A program made the translations under genes and the position numbers. DNA of 64,000 nt from Humulus lupulus (taxonomy: Eukaryota; Streptophyta; Magnoliopsida; Rosales; Cannabaceae): positions 35,161,607 to 35,225,606 of the forward strand of contig NC_084802.1 in the NCBI RefSeq assembly GCF_963169125.1. Reading direction: 5' to 3'. The notes under the pieces were generated by a model, which saw only the letters and a list, made by a program, of their open reading frames with translations, was not told where the DNA came from and ran no database searches. This document shows positions 11,687-21,798 of this stretch, piece after piece (the stretch's first letter is position 1; every line of letters begins with the position of its first letter).

Positions 11687-14600
11687 CTGCGGTTGCACCA
11701 TAATTAATTACCGCAAATCAATATTCATATAATTAGCTTTTTAATTAAACAAAGTTGATGGGCTCGTAATAAAGTAAGGTAATAATGACAAATTGAGGTG
11801 TTTCACTAATGCACAAAAATATCATCAACTTGGAGCCTAAATATGAGGTTGGCATCCAGTGTCAAAACATACGAAAGCAACTCGTTATTAAACCTCTGTG
11901 TCTTGGTGACTTTACTCCATCGCCTAGTCAATTAATAACCCCTGTTTGCTATCATTATTCTGTGTTAACTGATTTGACAAAGTGAAACAAGCCCGCGTGA
12001 CATGATAAGTACCCTAACTCTTGATGTAAGTTGCATTGGTGTAGTGGCCACACGAACACACATGAATTTAATTTTTAACAAATCTTGAAAACTTCAGTCG
12101 TTTCCTAAAAAAGTTATTTTAGGGTAGAAGTTTTTTTTTTTTAATCTGAATTTTAGGGTACAAGTTACTGTGTGGTAACTAGTTGATGTCTGAAAATGAA
12201 AATGTTTATTTAACGGCATAAATATATTATTAAATATAAAATTAAAAAAATAAAAACGGTGACGTACCATGACATTCCAAATGAGCTTCTCAGGTTGGGT
12301 ATTGTGGGACTCGTCCCAGGCTCGAACGGCTATCTCCTTGGCCACCAAAAGGTTGAGAACTTCCACTTCCAAAGACCAGAAACACCAACACCAGTATTTT
12401 CCGTACTTGTTAGGCTTCTCAGGATGGTCCAACGTGCACACGTGCCACGTCTCTCCTCCGTCCATTGTAACCTCCACACGTGTCACTTTTTTTCCTCCTC
12501 CTGTAGATTCAATGACCACAAACAGCGTAAGTACAAATTAAGTCACGTCCATATTATTGGTAACGAACCATGGTCGATCAACATAGTGTTAGCAAGTTGC
12601 ACTTGCACCCTCAATTTGCATAGACAGATGGATATAAAAATAATATGTAAGTTTTCACTGGCTGCATGTCTACATCGAAAATCACCTCATTTATTTTATT
12701 TTTTTTAAATGTCATTTATTTTTATTAACAAATGTTTTCCATATATATCCATATTTTTCCCTATTTAAAGTTAAATATGACATCAACCCACAAACAATCG
12801 GCGCGAGTAAATCCAAATAATTATGTTATCACAGGGTCAGTAAATCCATATCATTATGTGCTTTTTCCAATTAACAACTATTTGGATCATGTTTGTTATG
12901 ATAAATGTTTTTTTTAGAGCTTGTTTTATAAAATAGCTTAAAATCTCAATTTTTTTCAAATTTTTAATAATTCATTAAATTAATAATTTAAAATAAAATT
13001 AAAATTATTTTATTCAATATTTATATTATTATATTTAATTTTTTTCATTAAAATTATATTTAAAAGTCTACAAAGTACAAAAATAATAATTATATTTTGT
13101 CCAAACAAATAATAATACAAATCACAAAGTTCAAAAATATATTTAAAAAATATATAAATATATAATAAATGAGAAGTTTAAAAGATAATAAATCCCTTTA
13201 AAAAAAATAAATAACTAAATAGATCGCTAACCCCATTTGTATAAAAAAAAAATTTCAAGGTCGGCATGCAAGAGACAGCCATTCCCAATTAAGCATCTTT
13301 ATTTATGTTATGTTACTTCCAAAAGCATAATCAAACCTAGAGCTCACAGTAATAACTATACTCCTATTAATAACTATACCCCATTTGTATTCATGTAAAA
13401 ATAGAAACAATTTTTGTTTTTTTAAACATTGATTCGTTTGCTCTGACCAAATAAATTATTATTTGTATATGAATGAATAATTACCAAGTCTTCATATTAA
13501 ACCATGTAGATCTGAGTTTAGAAAAAAAAATATTTATATAGATAAAAGACTTACCCGAATACGAATATCCCTTTAACGTGTAAGGTCTCTGAGTGCTCCA
13601 CGAGTTAATGGGCAAGATCTCCTCGTGGCACGGCGTTGTTATCACCGAGTTTATGTTCAACTCGTTTATTATATGTTCCGGCTTGTACCACCATGCTGCA
13701 AAGATTTGTAAACAAATTAATATTTTTTTTTATACTTTGACTGAAAAGCCGCTGACAATAAAGCATTAAATTAATTACCAAAACAATTTTTCTTTATCTT
13801 TTTTCAAAATGAAAATAAACAAACAAAGAATCTAGTGAAAATATCACAAAAAATGAACTATCTATATATTTTTATTTTCAAAAAGACCTTTACATGTAAG
13901 GAAATATAACTATGTACTTTATTTTATTTATTTAAAAAAAAAAACCTCAAAATGAAAAACTCACATTCTGCGTTAGCGAGCTCAGCATCAACGTGAGAAG
14001 GAAGAACTCTGTTATCCTTGAAATGGTAGTGGTTGTCAGATTCTGGGGTAGTAACAATAATCCTCTTGAGCCATTTTACCATGCGGCCCCCAATAAAGCC
14101 CGGTATAATCATCCTCACGGGAAAACCGTGGTCCGGAGCCAAAAGATCACCGTTCTGCATGTACGCCAGGATGATATCTCTAGAAGGATCCATGGCCATC
14201 TCTTTCTTTATACTCGTACCGTACTTGGAGCCACCACCGCCGGGGAGGTCCTCCGCCCCCTCAAAGCACACGTTTAGGGCCCCATTCTTCCTGGTCATGA
14301 TCCCACACCGCTTCAACAAAGCGCGTAGTGGCACGCCCCGCCACACCGAGGTCGAGATACCGGCCGCGCCCCAGTTGAACCCAATTGTCTGCTTCACCAG
14401 GTTCTGCTCCTTTCGGCGGTTCCCGGCACAGACAAGGGAGGCAGCGAATTCCCGGCATGGGAACTCGTTGACCAGCTGGTCCATTGTGAACCGGGTCGGC
14501 CTCTTAACCAACCCTGTAACCTCGACAGACCAGTCCGCCCAGTTGGCCTTGGGCACGGTCCCGTGGTTACGGACGTAGTGGAGTGGGACAGGGGTGATGA

Positions 14601-14979
14601 ACCCGTAGTGCATGAGTCGGGTCAAGGGTGGTTCCGAGTTGAAAGGGTGCTTCCCTGTGAGACGGACCATGCTGGGGTTGCGATTGATCCAGCTGTCAGA
14701 CGTGCCGTCGTCTCTGGGATCAGTGATCGACGGCTCCAACTCGTTCTTGCCCCTAACGATCAAATCCCGGTACTCGTTTTGGGTCTCGTTATCGTCCTCC
14801 TCATCGCTGGACGAATCGTCCATTGCCACGTGTTTCTTTGGAAAATTGGAATGCATGTTGTACCCGCGGACCGGGGAGTCGGACCGGTGGCTAGGAGGTC
14901 CAGACTTGAACGAGCGAACGACGCCGTTCCTGGCGGGTTCGAGGTGAGTAAACTGGCGATTTTCCACTGACGCCGCCAT
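10361..14979 (-). CDS. NIA: NADH nitrate reductase, four exons
   Basis: This is assimilatory nitrate reductase, a cytosolic homodimer that passes electrons from NAD(P)H through FAD, heme and molybdenum cofactor to reduce nitrate to nitrite. The exons, 14979-13965, 13695-13555, 12500-12268 and 11686-10361, join in phase (1, 1, 0) to 2715 nt, or 904 residues, the usual size. Visible features are an acidic N-terminal region (about 53-66, [12 protein letters not shown]), the Mo domain with its molybdopterin-ligand Cys184 (SLVCAGNRR), the dimer domain, hinge 1 with a 14-3-3-type site (KKSVSSP, Ser523), a cytochrome b5 domain with heme ligands His566 (HPGG) and His589, and an FAD/NADH reductase domain (RAYTPTS 702-708, GGTGITP 784-790, CGPPPM 877-882). 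All introns are GT-AG and there is no frameshift or stop. I judge it intact. The hinge Ser implies the family's light/dark phosphorylation control. Confidence 0.97.
12268..12500 (-). CDS. NIA: NIA exon 3 (residues 386-463)
   Basis: This exon lies between acceptor CTACAG and donor GTACGT. It encodes [19 protein letters not shown] and [17 protein letters not shown], the rest of the dimerization domain. It begins inside the Gly codon split with exon 2 and ends on a codon boundary. The methionine at 12519 in the longer open frame is intronic. Confidence 0.94.
13555..13695 (-). CDS. NIA: NIA exon 2 (residues 339-385)
   Basis: This 141-bp exon lies between acceptor TTTGCAG and donor GTAAGTC. It encodes [18 protein letters not shown] and [18 protein letters not shown], the start of the Mo dimerization domain. 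The 269-bp intron before it and the 1054-bp intron after it are both phase 1. Confidence 0.94.
13965..14979 (-). CDS. NIA: NIA exon 1 (residues 1-338)
   Basis: The first exon starts at ATG 14979 ([10 protein letters not shown]) and covers the N-terminal extension and most of the molybdenum-cofactor (sulfite-oxidase-like) domain. It ends after AACGCAGAAT, followed by the donor GTGAG, one base into codon 339. No in-frame ATG lies between the inferred transcription start and this codon. Confidence 0.95.
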
Positions 14980-15149
14980 GATGTATGAAAAATCGCCTAG
15001 AAAACCTCAAATAAAAAGATAGAGAAGTAAATTGAATTACCAATATTGACTTTTATTTCTCTCTTTTTCTTACCAGAAAGAGTGGTATGTATCTATTGTT
15101 TTCGGGATCTGGGGTTTCAGTGGAGAGAGTGAGACGGATGTAGAGGGTC

Positions 15150-15156
15150 TTATATA
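15150..15156 (-). promoter_or_regulatory. TATA box of nitrate reductase
   Basis: The minus strand reads GGCCTATATAAGACC, about 170 bp upstream of the ATG. This implies a transcription start near 15120 and a leader of about 140 bases. I did not find a convincing full nitrate-responsive element in the upstream few hundred bases by eye. Confidence 0.7.
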
Positions 15157-16986
15157 GGCCTCCAAAGGAGGAGTGCTGGTGGGACCCGCTTGATTTTGTG
15201 TTGATTTTAAACCTTCATTTTTATTTCTTTGGTCTATTAGTTAGGAGGAAAGAGAAAAATACTCGTCACGTAACATATCCATCGACCTCATGAACTGAGA
15301 GGAAAGAGCAAGGCAACTGGGTTGGAAACTGTTGGCGGAGTGATTGAGCCGTGGCTTCAAGTGGTCAATGTGGCTTGACAATCCAATCCAATCAACTGGC
15401 TAGAGCCACACATATATTACACGGTCCATCTAAACTAGATCTCCACCACCACCACCGCCACTTGTATTAAGTTTTGTTCTTTTGTGTTGTATGTAATTCA
15501 TTTTTCTTTCTCTTTTTTCTTCATTATAATTATTTATAATTCACATATTTATTTTCCCCTTCCCAATTCTAGGACACATTATGATAATCAAATTCTTATC
15601 ACATTAGGATAATGCTAATGGAGGAGATATAATATCCATTCTCTTCAAATCAATTAATTTAAAATTAAAAAAACAATTATTATAATTTTTTTTGTCCATA
15701 AACGAATATACATATATTATTTATCATATTTTTGCCTTACTAACATATAATTAATAGGAAAACTCTGGCCACTAAAATACTTGCACTATTTATACATACA
15801 CCCTTCTATTACGAGAGTCAAAAATTACAAAATCACTAATAAAAAAACAAAACGAAATTATTTTGTGTGTGAGGATATGATTTCTTTTGTCCACGTGTTT
15901 AGGGAAATGGTTTTTATAGGATAATGTAGATTTAATCAGATAAAAGTGCGTGATAAACACTTAATTAGCCAAATTAAGCAGTGATATAGTGCATGATGCT
16001 TCGTATAAATATATATATATATATACTAGATATAACCATTCTTCAAATGCATGTTTGGTTGGTTGCTTAGTTTTATTTATAAAATTTATTAATTATTTTT
16101 ATTAAATTTATATTAACATCAAATAAATATTTTATTTTAATTAAATACTTTATTTATTTTTGTTGAAGTTTATGATTGTTCTAGTTTTTTAATTTAGAAA
16201 TAAGAATAAAAGATTATATATTATATGTTTAATGTAATATTAAATATTATACTTTTATTTTAAATTTAAATTTCTTGCTATTTTTAAAAAAAAAATATTT
16301 ATTGTTAATTCTCAGTAGATTATATTACATGTTTAATATGATATTATTCTAACTGAGTTTAAGTTTAATTAAATTTTATATAACTTATAAAACATATGAT
16401 TTTATTATTTTTAAATAATTATTCTTGTAAAATATCTTAAAAATATCTTATTTAATTTGTTTAATTATTTATTATTTTTAAATAATTATTATTGTAAAAT
16501 ATCTTAAATTATCATATTTTAATTTTTTTAATTATTTATTTTATTTAAATTTAAATATTTACAAACTACTATTAAATATAAAAATATTTTATAAAAATTA
16601 ACATTAAAAAAATAAAAAATAATTAAAACTAAAAATTTTCCTTATCCAGAATCTTATTATATCGAAGAGATATATAAGGTGGCTACAAATTTAACTTTCC
16701 CTGGTTGCTTAGATTATTGGAAGCCATAATGTAGTTTCCCCAATTTTAGTCATTTTCCAAGACTGTTATGCCTGTTTGTGTATAACAAATTAATCCGTTC
16801 CGAGTTGGTACATTTAACGTGGGCTTACATCACTCGTGACAAATTGTGCCGCTGTAGGAAAGAATGAGATAATTGAGAAAAAATATATATTTATTCTATT
16901 GTATTATAAAGTCACGCATGACATATATAGGATTTTTAACTTTGGTACTATTTCTATTTAAATATATATAAATATATAGGAGAATT
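15157..16986. other. Upstream AT-rich DNA of nitrate reductase
   Basis: No gene is seen. The first few hundred bases are the presumed promoter region. From about 15500 the sequence is strongly AT-rich with long A/T runs and a TA microsatellite at about 16010-16024. Confidence 0.65.
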
Positions 16987-17376
16987 CTTCTAAAGAGATT
17001 TCATTTTAAATTTTATTGGTAGGACTTTCAGTATTTTTGATCCGTGAATAATTTTTGGCGCGATTTTTTTAATGATCGTGTATATTGTAGCTATTTAAAG
17101 CATTTCAGAAAATTCTGGATAGTTTACAGTACCGAAAACTAAGTTCAAACATGTTGCACGTGTGACTAAATTTTTTTATGCGTTTGGAAAGCAATATGTT
17201 TGAACCTAGTTTTCAGTACGGTAAACTATTCAGAATTTTCTGAAAAATTTGCAAAATGCTCTAAATAGCTACAATATACATGGTCATAAAAAAAATTACA
17301 CCGAAACTGTTTACGGGTCGAGAACACTGAGAATTCTATTGGTAGAGCTTAAATTAAAGTGAAGCCCCTGTAGAAG
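16987..17376. mobile_element. Foldback MITE, copy 1
   Basis: A 390-bp imperfect palindrome. The left end CTTCTAAAGAGATTTCA pairs with the reverse complement of the right end (CTTCTACAGGGGCTTCA). The inner arms (GTATATTGTAGCTATTTA and GAAAATTCTG) recur inverted on the right side around a centre near 17165. No protein is encoded. Long terminal inverted repeats without coding capacity fit a foldback-type MITE, and a transcript would form a long hairpin. Confidence 0.75.
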
Positions 17377-17835
17377 AAAAAAATCACGACGTTATTTTCC
17401 GAGAAGTTTATCAAATATGTAATATAATGAATAAAATCTCTCAACATAAAGAAGTTTATCAATATTTATTTGAAAGGAGAAGAAATGTAATATGTCTAGT
17501 GTGAAAGTCCTTTTTTTTTGTTTTTGGTGAAAGTAGTGGGAAAGTTTTTAAATGAACATAGCAAAGTTGATCAAATAAAGTTTGAAATATCTTTTTGACT
17601 ACTTACAGTAAAAAACATGTGGCCTTATAATTGTAGATAGAACCCGGTCGAGAAGAGACCTATCAAACTCCTACCTCTTTTGTTTTTTCTCCTCTTTAGT
17701 GGGAAATTATAGAGAATGGTGTATTTTATGTGAAGCATGTACATAAAATTTATATTATGGTTTTTTTTTTTGAAAGAAAATTTATATTACTGTTAAACTA
17801 CACTACAGATGCTAAATGTAACTATAGAATTTATA

Positions 17836-18147
17836 TATAAAAAAATTGGATAATTATCCTCTGCAATTCTTAAAAAAAAAGTATGGTTACACCTTTCTGT
17901 TTTGACATATGGAGAAATTATAGCTTTATTTTTTTATATGACAATGTTTATTGTAGTTATTTATGATATTTTACAAATTTTCAAAAAAATTAAATTATTT
18001 AGGGTGTCGAAATTAGAGATGAAACATGATATTGCACACACGTAAAAAAAAAACAGGCATGTGTACAACAGATTGCTTAAACTCTGATTTTGTCACCCTA
18101 AAAACTATAATGAGCATTGTTATATAAAAAAAATTGGATTATTCCTT
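17836..18147. mobile_element. Foldback MITE, copy 2 (decayed)
   Basis: A second, weaker palindrome of the same family as the element at 16987-17376. Shared words in the same order include TTGTAG-TATTTA, AAACATG and TTGCAC near the centre. The pairing arms are about 17928-18020 (TTATATGACAATG, TTTAGGGTGTC) and 18078-18146. The boundaries are uncertain, and the TATAAAAAAA-TTGGAT-ATT motif occurs at both ends. Confidence 0.45.
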
Positions 18148-18159
18148 TTGGAAACGGCT

Positions 18160-18806
18160 ATAGAGTCGGTCAAGCATGCACCACGCTCCATGTTCCATGC
18201 GACTATAGAGTGGTGCAGGTGTATATCACGCTTCTATATTGGCCCTGCCATCTTGGCATGCGTTCTACACGCTAATGTCGTCCACGGCTTATAAGCCGAG
18301 CTTTTATATTGGCCCTGTCATTTCGGTCTGCGTTTCGCACACTAATGTCGCCCTCGACTTATAAGCCAAGCTTTTTAATCCACATAAGCGACTATAGAGT
18401 TGCATTAGGGGCCCATTGCCCTTTTCCCATCTAACCAGCCTTAGAGCTAGCCCAGTGCATCTTGCGCTCTATTTTTCAAGCGGCCATGTCTCCCTGCGTT
18501 CATCACGCTATTGCCGTCCACGACTGATAAGCCGAGCTTTTCAATCATATATAACAGTTAAACCCTCGACTTATAAGCCGAGCTTTTCAATCATATATAT
18601 AGTTAAAGCCTCGACTTATAAGCCAATCTTTTCAATCAAATATAATAGATAAACTCTCGACTTATAAGTCGAGTTTTTCAATCAGATATAACAGATAACC
18701 ATCGACTTATAAGTTGAGTTTTTCAATTAACAAATAACCCTCGACTTATAAGTCGAGCTTTTCAATCAGATATAACAGATAAACAATCATTACTTAACAC
18801 AGGTAG
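18160..18806 (-). repeat. Old reverse-oriented LTR fragment (left part)
   Basis: This sequence belongs to a long LTR of the same broad family as the Tekay-like LTRs in the window, in reverse orientation. It includes a longer imperfect repeat (GCTAATGTCG near 18281 and CTAATGTCGC near 18342) and the palindromic array described separately. The LTR continues at 21558-21798 and was split by the solo LTR at 18807-21552. Its left edge is not resolved. Confidence 0.5.
18519..18785. repeat. 45-46 bp tandem repeat with 18-bp palindrome, 6 units
   Basis: Units start at 18519, 18565, 18610, 18656, 18701 and 18740. Each carries a variant of CTCGACTTATAAGTCGAG, which is a perfect palindrome in its best copies, followed by CTTTTCAATCA and AT-rich sequence. 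One unit is 39 bp. There are no unique spacers, so this is not a CRISPR array. Confidence 0.85.
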
Positions 18807-21552
18807 TGTACTGCCCTAATCTCCAGGGACCGTTACGGTGTGCATTTTAAACTGTGATAAACTTGCTAATCGAGCCCTTTGGCCATAATCGTGTGACTAA
18901 GTACAATTAACGGTTTAGGGTTAAAAATTTTGGTCAAAGATACAACGTTTCACTAAAACATTTACTGTATACATTGGGATCCCAAAATATAATTTAAAGG
19001 TTTAATTACTATAAAATATTTACAACCGACCGACCTAAGCGGCAAAAATAGGGTTAAACCCTAGTTCATCTTTAAACCCTCGGTCGTGGCGGTCGAGCAG
19101 TCGCATATGTACGCATTGTCACCTAAGCTCTCCAACTCAAGGATGGTCCAACTTTCTTTTGCCTTTACCTGCACCACATAGCACCCGTGATCCGAAGCTC
19201 AACAAGAAAACTAAATATACTCATGAACAAGTAATAACATGTTACCAAATCATAATACGCATGCCTAGCAATAATAGCCCTATTCATGCATGCAAATAAG
19301 TACAAATAATGATTGTGGATCCTGCCCTCTTGTATGGATGACTATCAAGTCAATCCTAATCAGATGAGTGATTAACACTTTGAGATTCTGATAATCATGC
19401 TGGGGCGTATATCCCTAATCAGATAAGTGACTAATGAGTAAATCACGAACTTAAACCAGATAAGTGACTGATGAGTAAGTCACGAACTTAAATCAGATAA
19501 GTGACTTATGAGTAAGTCACGAACTTAAATCAGATAAGTGACTTATGAGTAAGTCACGAACTTAAACTAGATAAGTGACTGATGAGTAAGTCATGAACTT
19601 AAATCAAATAAGTGACTGATGAGTAAGTCATGAACTTGAACTAGATAAGTGACTGATGAGTAAGTCATGAACTTGGGCTCCCCACCCATAGCTGTGTGAC
19701 AATGCAGTCACCTGGGCCTTCTGGCCCCGACTCTAAGTAACTAGCCATTAGACTAGACAAGCGCTTTTGTTTTTCATCGAACTTAAGGTCAGTAAGGCAT
19801 TTCATGCTTATGATGATAATGCTTATGTTGATTGTATCTAATCTTTTGGGCTCTGCATTCATTACGCTTATGCCGCTCTTGACTCTAGGTCAATTCTATA
19901 CGACCAGTGCTCAGTACTACTGTCGAACTTGACTAATGAGGCATAGCTTCATAGTCAATACTAACACCCTTGCCGGTTCCTGACTCATAGGCCAGTTCCA
20001 CTCACAAGTAAGCAATGCAACCAGACATATATCATATGTCAAATATCCAAATGTAGGGCATTCAACATGCTTACTCAACAATCACTAGCATAATTATGAT
20101 CATGCACATTTACAAAGACTCAAGCTCTGATCAATCTCATATTCAATATTCATGTCATGCCCTAATCACATGTATCTCATGCATCACATACTGGGTGCAG
20201 TTTTCTTACCTTTGGTCCAAGCACAGGTTACCAACAAATGAGCCACAAGCATGATCATGTTTCCAAGCCCCTAGTGATAACCTAGTCACAACCATAATAT
20301 AAAACCTCATCAAAATGAGTAAATAAATACTTCAAAACCCAACCCAAGCCTCCAGGATGTCAAATCCTACTCAACTGGGTAGTAGAATCGATCCCAGGCC
20401 CTTAGAGTTAAGTTCCCATGATTAAAAACCAAAGCTAGGCAAAAGTGCCCAAGCCGGTCGCGACTTGGCCTGGTGAGTCGCGACTTGCCCTAAGTCAGAG
20501 AGCTCCCCTGCCTGGGCACTAGGGCGGGTCGCGACTTGACCCCTCCTGGGTCGCGGCGCATCCCAAAGGCTTCTCCTTTTTGATATCTGACTTCATCCAA
20601 GTCGCGATTTGCTAGAACCAGGTCGCGACTTGACCACGAAATCAGCCATATCCTTCGATTTTTCCCACTTAAAACTTTCTGAAAACCTACCCAAACATAT
20701 CCATATTCAAAAATCAAATTTCCCAAACATCCTAATTATCCAATACCAATAAAACCCAAGCTTCAATTTATTTAAAAACTCATCAAAACACAAAATCCAA
20801 TCGAAGGTTAAAAACTTAGAACTTAAAACTTGGATTACCTTCAATTGAGTTGTTTCCCAAATAAATCCTCTGGCTAATAAGCTTCTAATCTTTCCTAGAA
20901 TCGCTATGCCTCGATCCTTGCTTGAATCCGAGTCCTAGAACTCAAGTTTCCTTCGAAAATGTGATCGGGTGTCAAAAATGGAACTTTGAGGGAGAGAGAA
21001 TGTTCAGAACGTTCTTTTTATTTCTTAACAGGTTACTTCAAGCTTAAGTAATCTCAAGAAAATCCTAATGCTCGGGGTCCCGAAAACGCTCGCCGGGGTA
21101 AAATAGTCAGAACTCCCAGAATTTCCTCCTAATCTCACTAACTCCCAATTTATCATCAAATATTTATTCCTATTACCCAATATCCTGGTAATGTGCTAAA
21201 TACCCATTGACTCACTCCGAGTCAAGTATAAATCCCGTTGTGACTTTCCCACTAGCTTACTTCCTAAGATCGTCTCGTGCTGAGTAGCCTTAGCATAACC
21301 AAATAATAATGAAGAACCACACATATATCACATATATGCCAAATATTCCCAAAATGCCCAAAAATATGAAAATTGCCTAATTGAATAGAAATTGGGCCAC
21401 ATGCATGTTTAATAACATGCATATCTAGTCATATTATAATGTTATTCGCATAATGATACACATATAAATCATATATTCACATAATTCCATAATTTGTCAT
21501 CTTGGCCCCTAATCAAGGCCCTAAGCCTTATTAGGAAAATTGGGTCATTATA
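18807..21552 (-). mobile_element. Solo LTR S1, Tekay-type, 2.7 kb, TSD GGTAG
   Basis: A complete LTR in reverse orientation, starting TGTACTGCCC (18807) and ending in CATTATA (21552), flanked by the perfect 5-bp duplication GGTAG (18802-18806 and 21553-21557). Its parts match, as reverse complement, the 5' LTR at 21799-24280: the CCACATAGCACCCGTGA block, the tandem-repeat block and the GC-rich block. Internal sequence is absent, so it is a product of LTR-LTR recombination. It contains a 7-unit array of 37 bp (19414-19675) and TCGCGAC words at 20457-20640. Confidence 0.85.
19414..19675. repeat. 37-bp tandem repeat, 7 units, inside solo LTR S1
   Basis: GATAAGTGACT recurs at 19422, 19459, 19496, 19533, 19570, 19607 (variant) and 19644, exactly 37 bp apart. 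Each unit contains the dyad GTGACT...AGTCAC, decaying to AGTCAT in later units. Confidence 0.92.
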
Positions 21553-21557
21553 GGTAG

Positions 21558-21793
21558 CATAGCGAAATCAACCTGTTTAATAAAACATTCTAAGCATGGT
21601 TATAATCATGTTTGATAATTTGGCTCAAGCCCTAACCACAGTTTAGGTGCAATTTTCTTACCTCAAGTCCTGAGCGAATAGAGTATGGTGACCCCGAGTG
21701 CGATCCTTTCTTTCTGGGCCTAATGGTAAACCCTAGGCACAACCATAACAAGGAATAACTATCAAGAAACGAACCAGTAAAGGCTTCCGGACC
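21558..21793 (-). repeat. Old reverse LTR fragment (right part)
   Basis: This continues the old LTR interrupted by S1. It contains GTGCAATTTTCTTACCTCAAG, which in other LTR copies of the family follows the tandem-repeat block. It ends where the 5' LTR at 21799 inserted. Confidence 0.5.
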
Positions 21794-21798
21794 AATAC

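Noticed and set aside
11687..11701. ATG at 11701 as start of a 446-residue cytochrome b5 reductase-like gene
   Set aside because: A good acceptor (CCGCAG) at 11687 joins exon 4 in frame to exon 3. The five codons before it are intronic, and the gene is nitrate reductase.
10461..11732. Several + strand ORFs across nitrate reductase exon 4, and similar ones across exon 1 (13993-14970)
   Set aside because: They are opposite-strand shadows of GC-rich coding exons and show no domain or start context of their own.
12094..12519. Separate minus-strand ORF of 141 codons
   Set aside because: Its middle is nitrate reductase exon 3. Both ends run into introns past clear GT and AG sites.
18519..19675. 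CRISPR-like arrays
   Set aside because: The 45-46 bp and 37 bp repeats are head-to-tail with no unique spacers, in a plant LTR. The 20-bp array at 55331 is the same kind of tandem repeat.
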